Shown here: positions 46,281 to 56,800 of the stretch, one piece after another
How the letters are laid out: each line of letters opens with the position of its first letter
Position numbering within the stretch: position 1 is the first letter of the stretch
From: Sclerodactyla briareus
Taxonomy: Eukaryota > Echinodermata > Holothuroidea > Dendrochirotida > Sclerodactylidae
Assembly (NCBI GenBank): GCA_026419785.1
Contig: JAODTK010004843.1
Span: 1-64,000 of the forward strand
Reading direction: 5' to 3'
Length of the DNA stretch: 64,000 nucleotides
The notes under the pieces: model-generated
The model's input: the letters and a program-made list of their open reading frames with translations, nothing else
What the model was told of the DNA's origin: nothing
Databases searched by the model: none
Made by a program: the position numbers and the translations under genes

Positions 46281-47060
46281 TAACTTATGAGAATTAGACA
46301 CATTACTTGACGTCACAGTGACCCATTCTATAAGTTTAAATACCAAAGGACCAATGGTGAAGTTTCATGGAAATCAAACAAACTGCAAATTTTGCATAAA
46401 TTATGCAAATTATATGACACATGGTGACCTTCAATTTATGCTAAAAAAATTGTTGACCATAGGTAAATCCCTACCCACCAAGTTCATGAAAACCCCAACC
46501 AACGGAGGATTTTACAGAATTATGAAAGTTACCAAATGAATGACCTTCAGTGAACATGAATGTTTGTTGAAGGTAGGCCCTATTAACCAAGTTCCCTCAA
46601 AATTGGACAAAACTTTAGATTCTGCATAAATTATGCAAATGAGAGGATATAATTAGCACATCGTATGATGAAAATGTGATCCGTTCATCTACCTTGTATC
46701 CCTTACCTATGTGCCAAATCAAATCACCATAGTACTCACGGTTTTGTCCAAAATCTTGGCTAACAAGGCCTAACCAATAAATACATAAATAGGCTCTTTT
46801 ACCCTACTCAATTAGTAACTTCCCATGCCCAAAATCTAACTAGATTGTGTTCAACAAATACGCTGCTACTACAAATTCCATACAAATCAGACTAACCATT
46901 TCAACAAAACTCCTGCTAATGAGGAAGTTGGACACACCACGCACCCCAAGTCTCTTCTTCTGACCTTTGGTTCCGGCAAGACAAAAATCGGACAGCTACA
47001 CAACGCACACACACCACACACTGACGGAAACCTTTGTTATGCACCTCATTGCTGGACCTA
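46281..47060 (+). repeat. Family E dispersed repeat
   Basis: Words such as CATAAATTATGCAAAT, ACCAAGTTCATGAAAACC and TTACAGAATTATGAAAGTTA alternate with TGACCTTCA. A related but diverged copy lies at 61330-61680. The 3' end is CACACACACCACACACTGAC. Confidence 0.5.
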
Positions 47061-47135
47061 TGGTTCGTTTAAAAGAATCTTGGTACAAACTAACAAGACC
47101 ACCCAGATGTTCATATTGGGGAAAAAAGATCAATT

Positions 47136-47290
47136 GACAGCTCAGTCCGTAGAGCTCTGGACATGCACAGCGAAAGGCTGTAGCGTGAAATTCATCGGAA
47201 TGATCAGTTTTTTGGTGTGTTGTTGGGCGAGGCCTTATCTCCAGTGCCCTTAGCCCATCGGGGGCAAAATTGGGAAGCTATGGATCATCT
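47136..47290 (+). mobile_element. Possible tRNA-derived SINE head
   Basis: GACAGCTCAGTCCGTAGAGC resembles a tRNA A-box region shared with the SINEs at 24.5 and 30.7 kb. The B box is weak and no tail was identified. Confidence 0.35.
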
Positions 47291-47480
47291 GAGTACAATC
47301 TGTGGCCTTAATGTTAGCCACTTCTCTCCTAGTCATCGGAGAGCGTACCACTTTCCCACTGATTGTCACTAGCTGTGAAGCCCTGCGAATGGCGAATGTC
47401 TACGACATTGCAAAAGCGCGACCAGCAGTCAATATTACATCATCTATTTAGACCTGACATCATCACTGTGCAATCAATAC

Positions 47481-47645
47481 CTGCTGAACTGTAGGCAGTT
47501 CACCGCCGTTGGTGACGCCAGCGGTCCATTATTAGGCAGCCCAAACACGGCGCAATCCTCAGCAAAATACGGGCCGGGCTTCCAATCCTGAGGAGTCTGT
47601 CTTATTCCTGGGATAGAGACTGCCAGTAGGATGTGGGCTATAGAA
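47481..47645 (-). CDS. USH2A: Usherin exon: LamNT domain, part 2
   Basis: The exon begins FYSPHPTGSLYPRNKTDSS in one frame and continues DWKPGPYFAEDCAVFGLPNN, then AVNCLQFS, in another. The vertebrate counterpart is VFYI.LQF...RKK..SLDWEDWQYFARNC..FG...VNCLQLS, so the match runs across the frame change near 47586-47592 (net loss of two bases or gain of one). The acceptor is TCCTGCAG and the donor CAGCAG|GTATTG. The split serine codon (AG|C) joins in phase with the next exon. The two cysteines are those conserved in the LamNT domain. Confidence 0.82.
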
Positions 47646-47934
47646 CTGCAGGACCACGAACAGACCGGGAAATATAATAGATTACAACAATCTGTCATCG
47701 ATGGAATGTCATCTGCGTGTGGAAAAACAAACTGTAATTCACATTTAGAATTGTTTAAAATGTATGGCCATGGTACCAAGGATGTGGCATGTTGCCTTAT
47801 TTTACTTCACACTGAGGACTTTGCAAACATTTATAACGTCACAGGGGAGGGGTGGTGGGACAAGGCAATAGGCCACTGTAAACATGACAGGAAGGCAGCG
47901 ATTTTGAACATTGTGGATTGGTAAGTCCGAGAAG

Positions 47935-48404
47935 AATAGTTAGTCCGATCGAGTGAAATTTGGTGATAGCTTTGTATGGGGTGTAAGGAGCCCCCTTTTG
48001 TGTTTGGTTGTAGGTAGGGGTATATCATGTTTGGTTCAGGACAGAATTTTGCGGAAAATCAATATCTGGACAAAAGTTAGCTCGTAAACACGATACTCAA
48101 CCCCATCCTGGATGAAGAATGAAGCCTATATTTGGTAGTTGTTTCACCATGATGAATACATGTACCCTATGCTTTGAAACCATGTCAGTGGAGTCTGAAG
48201 AAACTAAGAGGTCAAAGCCAGAACTTGTGAACAATGGTAATCCAAGAATATTGGTCGTCAAGTTGAATTTTGGTGTCTAGCTTTCTTTTCTTATGCATGA
48301 GTACCTTATTGATTTCGTTGTAAATCGGGAGGCATTCTGGTAAAAAAGATGTTTGTGTGAAAACCAATATTGTTGGCAAATTTTTGCTTGTGAACAAGAT
48401 ACTC
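47935..48404 (-). repeat. Family A repeat (reverse), left part of a copy split by a hAT element
   Basis: In reverse complement it shows the AAATTTCACTCGATCGGACT and CATGATGAATACATG landmarks. The copy continues beyond the insertion at 49059. Confidence 0.65.
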
Positions 48405-49058
48405 CGAGTTGTCCAACCTACGGCCTGCGGGCCACAGTCCAGCCCGCCGCGTTTGCTGGTCCCTCCAGAGATGCTCTACATGTTCCCCGCAAGTTGGGAT
48501 TTTTTGTAAAAAAAAATGCTTTTCCCTGCCCATTTGAAGCCATTTTACTGCCGATTGAGGCTCAAAACATTGGCCACCATTCTGCATCTAAAAGCCATTA
48601 AAGCGCATTTTTCGCCAAGGGGAGAGTTTTTACGGCTACTTAGTTTCGCTAAAACTCATAAACCACCCTGGCCTTGGACAATTTTTCTGCATTCGAGCTT
48701 GCCTCATATGTCAAAGGAGGATAGCAGTATTCAAGGGATACAATGTCAAATAGTCATCACAAACAAAACATTCCAGCAGTATGATGATATCAAAGGACAG
48801 TTAAGGATTAACTGAGTCATAAACTGAAAAAAGTTTCGCCAAAATTTCTGCTCAGCCCCATCATTTTTGCCGAACTGTATTCATCTGTTTCAATCTGTTT
48901 CCATCAGAAGAAAAAAAATCATTGTGCTAGGCAAGCAGTGATCACATTTTGGCTGCCTTAGACGTCAAGCAAAAAAGAGGGTTTATGCGACCCCTTCCTT
49001 CATCATACTCATAATCATTCCACTTGGACCTCCTCTGCAAAAGGTTGGACAACCCTGG
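48405..49058. mobile_element. Non-autonomous hAT-type element inserted in a family A repeat
   Basis: The left end GAGTTGTCCAACC is followed by TACGGCCTGCGGGCCACAG. The right end GGTTGGACAACCCTGG is its inverted counterpart. The GTCCAACC-TGCGGCCCGCGGGCC signature is known from hAT elements in many animals. The flanks AAGATACTC (48396-48404) and AAGATAACTC (49060-49069) are the expected short target duplication, and family A text is continuous when the element is removed. Confidence 0.7.
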
Positions 49059-49745
49059 AAAGATAACTCGACCCCCATCTATATGAATGAAGCTCATATT
49101 TAGAATGTGTGTTCCCCATGATGAGTACATGAACCCTATTTTGGGGGGTCAGGTCAGAAGTCATCTGAGGTCACCAGAGGTTCAAAAGTCTGAAAACTTT
49201 TAAATGCTATAAGTCTAGAATTCCTAGTCAGATCAAGTAGAATTTGATTAGTAATTTCTCATTGAGAGTATGGTTCTTATTGTTTTCGCCTAAATGGGGG
49301 AATTTGGGTGAGAAATTTGGAAATCAGTGAATTGGGGATATCTTGCCCAATTTTTGCTTGAAAACACGATAACCCAGAAAAGGTCTAGATGGATGAAAAC
49401 TTATATAAGGTAGGTATGTTCTCTATATTGAGTACAATTCTACTGTTTTTTAATCAGGTCAAAGGTCAGCTGAGGTCAAATGGAGGTAAGTTGGGAAATC
49501 TTGTAAACATGAAAAGTCAAGAATGCTTGGTCAGATTGAGTTTAAAATGTAGTAGGTAGCTTTCTTATCAAGAGTACAAGAGCCCTATTGCTTTGTCAAA
49601 TGGTGTTTTTTGATAAAATGGAAAGTTGTAAGAAATATCTATAAGTTGCCCATAATGAGCTGGTCAAAGCCATCCAGCCTGGAAAGGACCATAGTATACA
49701 GCAAGCTATACGGCTCCAGTTGTAAAACAATGTGTGTGTGTGTGA
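49059..49745 (-). repeat. Family A repeat (reverse), right part
   Basis: GTTCCCCATGATGAGTACAT, CAGGTCAGAAGTCATCTGAG and GTCACCAGAGG show the reverse orientation. A (TG)n tract at about 49731-49744 is the start of the CA-rich end. Confidence 0.7.
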
Positions 49746-49876
49746 CCTACCAATATTAGTCAGATGGCAAATTGGAAGATTTTATTATGCTTGTGTGGTC
49801 GTACCTGTCTTAACCAAGATTTCTTGCCAAATTTTCTTTGGATTAAGGTATCAATAAGAACAAATGTCAGACTCAC

Positions 49877-50053
49877 CTGGTATTGGCCATTTTCGAGGCT
49901 TATGTCTACGATGAGATCATCAGTGAAAGCTGATACCCAGTAGGTGTTGAGGTCACCATCGTTCGCAAAGGTGAGAGGATGGGGCATGGAAGACTCGTTC
50001 AGACTCGAGGGGTTATCGAGGTCGTGTCTGGGTCCCCCAAAGAAGGCAAAAAC
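49877..50053 (-). CDS. USH2A: Usherin exon: laminin N-terminal (LamNT) domain, part 1
   Basis: The exon has a pyrimidine-rich TTTTTTCGCAG acceptor and a CAG|GTGAGT donor. It encodes DNPSSLNESSMPHPLTF, then NDGDLNTYWVS, then a stretch ending VDISLENGQYQ. These match the LamNT core of usherin, where HPLSFVNDND...WVS is followed by SVDLENGQYQVFY. The first few codons, rich in T and G homopolymers, look one base too long: removing one T would give the expected R-F-C at the junction with the upstream exon. The rest is in a single frame. LamNT domains mediate polymer or ligand contacts in laminins and bind fibronectin and integrins in usherin. Confidence 0.85.
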
Positions 50054-50379
50054 CTGCGAAAAAAAAAACGCTAGGAACTACCATGATTAGCATGTGGCAC
50101 TTAGTGCTAACCGGAGTAATGAGCGAGTGTATAGTTACAATGTGGTCATTGAATAGTCTACCTCATTTGTGAACACTGTCTATGCAGTGGCTCCTTCTGT
50201 GTACTTCACTGTAGGACATCCAATCTTGGTTGAATTGAAAGGCAACGAAAATGTGATAAACCAGCTAATACTTGCTGAACTCAAGTATATGATTGTGAAT
50301 TGATTACTTGCTAGCCTAATGAATGACAGTCCCCTGAGGAAACCATTTGCCCCCTGCCCCCTGTTAATGGGATTATAAT

Positions 50380-50690
50380 TTTAATGTCAGAAGTCATAGG
50401 GGTACACGGCAGTTCGACTTTGCACGAAAAGTGAGCAGAACAATTTTCGAAACCCCTCTGAGGAAAATTACACATCTTACCAGCGTGGAAACATCAGATT
50501 CCCTCCATACTAATCAATAATATCCGGAAAGATGGGATGAATGGTTGCATTTTCGAAGAGTGGAGTGGTGGCGTTTCAGAATAATAGGCCGTAATGTAGA
50601 GCTAGGGGGAATCCTTTCAGATACCCCAGCTGTTTTTGCTGAGCTTGCCACACTTTCCACAACCGTGAGAGGGCGCTTTATTTGGTGATC
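50380..50690 (+). repeat. Family F dispersed repeat, copy 3
   Basis: TGTCAGAAGTCATAGGGGTA, GGCAGTTCGACTTTGCACGA, GATGGGATGAATGGTTGCAT and TCAGAATAATAGGCCGTA follow the same order as at 8.4 kb. It lies in the short intron between the two LamNT-region exons. Confidence 0.6.
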
Positions 50691-50706
50691 TCCCATCTGT
50701 ACTCAC

Positions 50707-50876
50707 CTACTGCTCACTGGATTCGGATTTATCCTGGATGGCTCTCTGGGCACCTACACTCCGATGGGGTGTACCTCGGGAACACCCCAGTGGCCAGCTC
50801 TTGGATTCTTCACGATTGGTCAAGGTCTGACTGTACACAAAGAAGTCCTGTAGCCTCCCAACCAAACTGGGTTGCA
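50707..50876 (-). CDS. USH2A: Usherin exon: end of laminin-G-like domain and start of LamNT
   Basis: After a CATCTTCAG acceptor the exon reads VGRLQDFFVYSQTLTNRE, which closes the laminin-G-like domain (vertebrate VGRMQDF..Y...LTNRE). A shifted frame then reads IQELATGVF and SECRCPESHP, corresponding to the vertebrate CRCPxSHP link into the laminin N-terminal domain, and a third frame reads INPNPVSS. Two net indels are therefore needed, near 50806-50809 and near 50730-50734. The donor is AGTAG|GTGAGT in phase 2, which joins in phase with the next exon to give R-F-C, equal to the R-Y-C of vertebrate usherin. The gap to the previous recognised exon is 12.3 kb and should hide one further exon of about 40 codons. 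Confidence 0.72.
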
Positions 50877-53800
50877 CTGAAGATGGGGAATCAAACGATG
50901 ACGAAAATAGGCAGCCGACAGGATGATTGTTGATGCATCACAAGAGCTCTCTTGATGTACGTGTTGCAAAATGTTATTCTTGCCAAGTCTCGTTAGAGGT
51001 GATCCCAATGAACAACAAGGTGGAACACCCACATCATAATCAAAGTGGTGAAGATGAATCAGAATTAATCAATAAGAGAAGCACAGGTAATGGAGCAAGG
51101 AAAACAGTGTCATACCATAACTGGCAATAACAGCTGCACATGCCACTAGCTGATCCAGTGCATAGGCATATATGGCATCTTGAAGCATCCAGTGAAAGTC
51201 GTGTGGTCATTCTCTGTTTTATTTCATTTACCTAACCATCAAGCCTTGTCAATGCCATTGGCAACTTTATTTGATGTTAGCTATACCTCCACACCATGCC
51301 TTCAAAACTATGTACAAAAAAAGATATGTTTTTGACCGCAAGTAAACTGCGACTGTTGATGCACTGTTCCTTTCATGGCAACAAAATTAAAAATGAACAG
51401 ACGGGGCTTTATACATTTGAAGATTCTGAAGTAAAAAATTCATTTAAAAGCGGCAATTATGTACAACAACATCATGTGTTGAAGGCGTGTTTTAGCCATG
51501 ATGTTTTATCATGTGACATTACTGGTTGTGCCGGTGGGTGAGGTTCTCAGGGAAGGGGGTGTCCCCCCTTCCCTATGAAAGTTTTTTGAATATGAAGTGC
51601 CTAGATCGCACATGGTGCATATGTGACCCCCCCCCGTGGGGGAATTTCTCCCCTCATAAAACACAACAATGTTGATGTCGATGACAATGTTTTTCACTAT
51701 TTTTGTTACTTTTGGTATTTATTCGACGTATTGCTTTAACCATGTTTTAACTTCGACTCATTGCGAGTCTCATTGCTTAATACTCCCACACACCAACCCA
51801 GTGTAAATTGCCTAGAAATTTTTATAGCTCACCCCTAATCGTCCCGCTTCGCATGTCTGCTTGCTCCGTGTATTTTGGACAAAATACCGCGCGGTTTCTG
51901 GATCCAGAAGGACATATTACTATAAAACTTCACGCACTCGAGTTTAGTAGTTTGCCAAAATTAATTTAACCGTGACCGGGCATCCCATTCTTACGGTACT
52001 AGTGACTGCACGTATGTTAGGTACGATGCTGCATTCCATCATCGGTGATTCGTTATCACGACTGGTAATAAAGAGAATTCCATTTGCACATATCTCTGAA
52101 CTAGAACTGCCTCCCTCCGACTTTCACAGCTTTTCCAAAATGGCGGACAGTCGATCGCTTAGAGATGATTTGGAAGCCATTCAAGAATTATTCTTGCACG
52201 AATATGAATTGATGTCCATTTCTTGAAGATGGTAACATTTTTGGCAGAATTCAATGCATTGGTTTCACGCATTCCAGGTAAAAAGTGGTACGCTGAGCGT
52301 TGATGATCGGAGCTTTTTTTCGCGGCAACCATACCCAGTGCACGTATAATCGTCAAACGATCTTAAAGTTTCCATGGAACTTGGAATGCTTCTATTTTCC
52401 TTCAATTTGGAACACCGCGAAATAGTTAACAACGTCTGCTCGGATTCGTGCTGAAAAGTAGGCATAGGTCGAGGCCTTTGGGTGACAACACGAGACAGTC
52501 AGCGACAAATCGAAAGTAAAATAAAGGTTGTGAATTTTGATGAAGGAAGCCCATCCGCAAAAAGGGGCCAATTAGGATTTTGTGCCAGGGAAAAACTGCC
52601 ATAAGATTTCTGGTGAGACTTTCTGAGAATTTTAATAAATTACACCTCGCGTAGATTTGCTGGTCAGATTTTTTTTATGCAACAATCGTCCGCTGTTTAA
52701 ATGCGACATTGTCCTCACAAATGGGCTGGGCTAATCACTGGTTGAAGGAATGGGGGACAAGCAGTATTGCTCTCTGCAGGGTACAGATGAGGATACCTTT
52801 TGCACCCATTAAGAGAGGAACATCCAATCTGAAAGAATCAGTGTACTCATGATGTCAAGAGACTGAAATCTTCTTGCCAAAAAACCGTTAGGGAAAATAG
52901 GACTCAAGAATTGGCTTTTATCTAAGAACTAGGTGGGCCTGGAAGACCCCATGTGAAAAATAGAAGGTAACAAGTGAGGGCTACCTAAACAGCACTTGTC
53001 TGAACGTGCGCTATACTCCTGCCAACAATTAAGGCTTGAGAAATAGGTCCCCCAGACAAATTCCCCAGAATACCCTTGCTTCCCAATAGTGGTTAGGGTT
53101 AGGGTTAAGAAGAGGGGGGTTATAGGTACAGGTTTGAGAGAAATGAGTCCAACATCCATTTGAACAGCCCTAATGGTCAACAGTGTGGTCATGCACATTT
53201 TCTAAGCTGCCAGTAATAACACAAAAACATACAGTTTCTGTACTTGATGCAAATTTATGCATTGGCAGTGATACAAACAAAGCTAGCAGCTACTGAATAC
53301 AGAAGGGGAGGGGAGAATGGGACTTAGGGTGGACAACCTGAAAGCCTTGTCCAACCCTGTTCTTGGGAGTTGCCCTGGTCCACAATCCTTCATGTGAGAT
53401 CCTGGGTTCTCGAAATGCGTGTACTCATCTGGTCAATTGCCCTACAGGGAAGAAAAAATCCTGGGTCATGAATCTGTTAGAGGTACATGATAGGAGCATA
53501 TTTCTTTCTCTAGTAAGAGAGGGAAAAAACAAAGCTAATACTGAAGTGGTTGACCATGATACAGACTTTGTTTATGGAACACATATAAAAACTTGCAATT
53601 TCAATTCCAGGCAGGGTCTGTCGAGCCAATGGTGTACATTGCAGAGGCAGCCCCATAAAGGGGGGGAAAAAAATTTTTTTAAGAGGGGGGGGAAAAAGCA
53701 GTGGGGACGCAGCGGCGGTACCAAATATTCGGGTATCAAATGTAGATGGGCAATTCCGCCGTAACAGAATTACCGGAACGGTCAATTTTTTACCTATCTC

Positions 53801-56394
53801 TTCTCAATAATGGAACAACTCTTTTAGTCTGGTCTTTGGTTGTATTTGAGTGTTGATTATGGGATCATTGAAATACTAGTCATGTCGTATTGCTCAATCG
53901 CAGAAATGAATTGAATGCAGCATGGGCGCAGTATGGGGCGGATCGTGAACTTTAATAACGGATTAAGTTAATCTGATTCGGTTATTGCAAACTAAAAATA
54001 AGCAGAAACCCTGGAAGTTGTGCTACTGAGATCAATGTGAATACTTGTATGAGATAGATAACAGGTGATGGTCAACTACCCAACGATTAAAAAAAAAAAT
54101 TATTACGGTTCCACGATGTTACCCCAATTTTAACGTCCGAACGAATTACGGAGAACGTAACGAATACATGGGACTTAGCACACAAAATGAGCTTTTATTT
54201 AATGATTGCAAATAGAAAAAAAATCACTTCGAAACATTTGGAATTGGAATGTGAATAACTGAAATTATAACTTGTAGTAATTTAGGAATTTGAAGTAAAA
54301 ACCCCTCCCCCTAACAATCTCGACTAAAACAGAAACTAGGAATATTCGTCAGTGTGGGGGCAAAAATTGACGGTCAGTGGCTTGGCAGGAACATTACGCC
54401 AAGTTAAGAATGAAAAAAGCAAAAAAGAGTTTTGCCTCCGCCCAAAACCCATATAATATGGGACGTCATTGCAAGCCCACTTTACCCATAGCAATCACCC
54501 GGCGGCCGCGTTCTGTCGAAGGTCCTGTGGTAATGGCTGCAGTATGCATTGCACACAGTGCTTGCCAGGCTCGGGGAGCCGTTTTTTTCGTAATTTTAAA
54601 GTGGCGTTTCCATTGCACACAGGCAGGCGGCGGGGTAAAATCGCTCACCGTTATTCCAATGGAGCCGTTTCCATGCATGTGCGGCAGGGGGCGGGCGTTT
54701 TCTCGAGGCGGTCATGTGTCTCATGTAGCAATTGTTCCGCCCTCACGGACGCCCACGTTGCCTGCGTGGTATTTCGTACTCATTTCCGGGGGATTTACCT
54801 GCATCTACTGGCTTGTAGCCCGATAGTGCAGGTTGAGAACAAGGTATGTTCAAATCATGTCAAGCAAACACTCGAACTGTGGCAAACACTCGTGAGAGAT
54901 CCTTATACAAATTCTCTCCATTTTTAACAGGCGGACACCTATTTGAACACATATTGCATGTTGAACCATTGACGTCACGTCTGGTCCAAGCTTAGCTAAG
55001 TAATCTCAAAAGACTGGCAATTGTGAAGTTTCAATTGTAGTTAGGGGCTATCGTTGACATTTTCGAAACAATGGTTCTATCAACACGGTGTAGCGTTTAA
55101 CATTAGTAGGTCCTATGAGTCCGGTTGTTGCCAAATATTAATAATAATAATAATGATAATAATAATAACACAGTAATAACAATCATAATAGTGGCTACAC
55201 GGTCTATATGGCGCATTTATACACACTAAAGATAAGGAGAGGTGGGTGATTTAGAGGGAAACGCCGCCCGCGTGCATGGAAATGGATTCCACTCGCATGT
55301 CCCGTGCTCCGCCCGCCCGCGTGCATGTGAAACACGGCTAATGTCTTGGAGGAAGAAGATCTTTGCTGCACCTTGACTTGTTGGGAGAGGGATCTCATAA
55401 AGTTGCTGAATGGGAATATTTACAGTGTGGGCCCATATCCGGAAGTATGGCAGTATTGAAGCATAGCTACAGATGCCCAGAAATTGAAGTAAATTCAATG
55501 AATTATGCAGACCATTATACTTAACATGGGATACTTTCAAGGAGCAATGACAGTGTAGGTATATGAGCAACTCAAGTGTACCTCAAAGAATAAGACATAA
55601 ATTAATAAAGTATACTACACTGATTCCTTGAGGTAATTATGTTACCGGAATTTCGTTACGATTCCGGTAAGGAAAGGTGGAATACATTTTCAGTGACATG
55701 GAAAAATGGACAAGACAATGGTCAGATTGTTCAACTAACAGAAGATATGTTAATACATCAATATCAAGGAAAATAGGTATGGTAAAATGTGATAGAAATG
55801 AGGGAAAAATAACAACTCTTCCATTTGTTCGTAACGAATTACGTGCATTCTGGCTTTGGCTTTTTCACGCTCGCTTGCGTAGGGAAAATATTTTCAACAA
55901 AGTACTTTTCCGATTGGTTACGGGATGTGTATTTATGATGCCTAAAATGAAAGCTTCATGATTCCACTTGAAAGCATTCTGGCATCCTGCACAATTGGAA
56001 CAAAAACATTTTTAATGAAAATTTAAAAATTGGCTATATATCACGAAACTAGCATTTTCACCCCTAAAATGAACATTCCAAAAAAATTTGCAAACGCCAT
56101 CGGGTTCCCCATTAAAATCATTGGGAAGACACGTGCAAATGACTTTTCCATATTTGTCTTCTTCTCCATACGGAATTGCCCAAAATCATATAAGGTCAGG
56201 GGAAAAAAATAGTGAAATTCCTCAAGTTCGTCCAACACAGGACGTGTTTGCCCAATTGTATGAATAATGAAAATGCTACTTGGGGTAAAAAATTCCTTCA
56301 AAAAAGCCATGCATAGCAGTTAACTGTTGTTATTCAAAACACAATTGAGCAACTCAAACGGATATTAGTCCTGTTGGAAGTAGGTCGTTTAGTT
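50877..56394. other. Large usherin intron, mostly unclassified
   Basis: One laminin-G-like exon of about 40 codons should lie between 50.9 and 63.2 kb but I could not find it. Visible features include GC-rich segments at 54480-54760 and 55250-55340 that are partly inverted copies of each other (CATGCATGTGCGGCAGGGGG against CCGCCCGCGTGCATGG), AAT microsatellite DNA at 55138-55170, and G/C-rich low complexity at 53660-53700. Confidence 0.35.
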
Positions 56395-56800
56395 GGATCA
56401 AAACAGCCAAGACAAGCAGTTAATTGAGAACGTTCCGCATAGGGCAACTAGAATGATTTCCCTGTCGTGAAAAATTTATCTTACGGAGGAAAGATAAGGC
56501 GTCGGTCTAACTACATGGAGCTGAGGCGATCGGGGTGAATTGATCAGGGTTTCAAAATTTTCCATGGACTCGGTGGCCTTTTCCTTCCACTTACTCTGGA
56601 ATTTTCCAAGGACTGCAAATAGAGGTCACTGTCTCAAGCTTCGGGCCAAAGCGCTGCCAGAGAATGGGACATTCGTAAATATTGTTTCGCAGAGAGTGAT
56701 CACTGAGTGGAATTATCTTCCTAAAAATGTTGTTTGCTCTAAGATTGTTAATGCGTTCAAGAACAATCTTTATTTTTCAGGAATTCAGGGGTATTATTAG
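56395..56800 (+). pseudogene. LINE (CR1/L2-like) ORF2 C-terminal remnant
   Basis: In mixed frames the strand reads DKQLIENVPHRATRMISLS, EERLRRRSNYMELRR, FKIFHGLGG, RGHCLKLRAKALPENG and VSQRVITEWNYLPKNVV, then NAFKNNLY. This matches, in order, the LExVQRRATKMI...YEERLxxLxLxxLExRR...FKIL.G...RGHxxKL...F.xRVVxxWNxLPxxVV...xxFKxxLD tail of CR1-like LINEs. It is broken by stops and antisense to the gene. Confidence 0.75.

Noticed and set aside
54377-54927. Two overlapping plus-strand frames of about 150 codons
   Set aside because: They arise in a GC-rich, repetitive stretch where stops are rare, with no recognisable domain.
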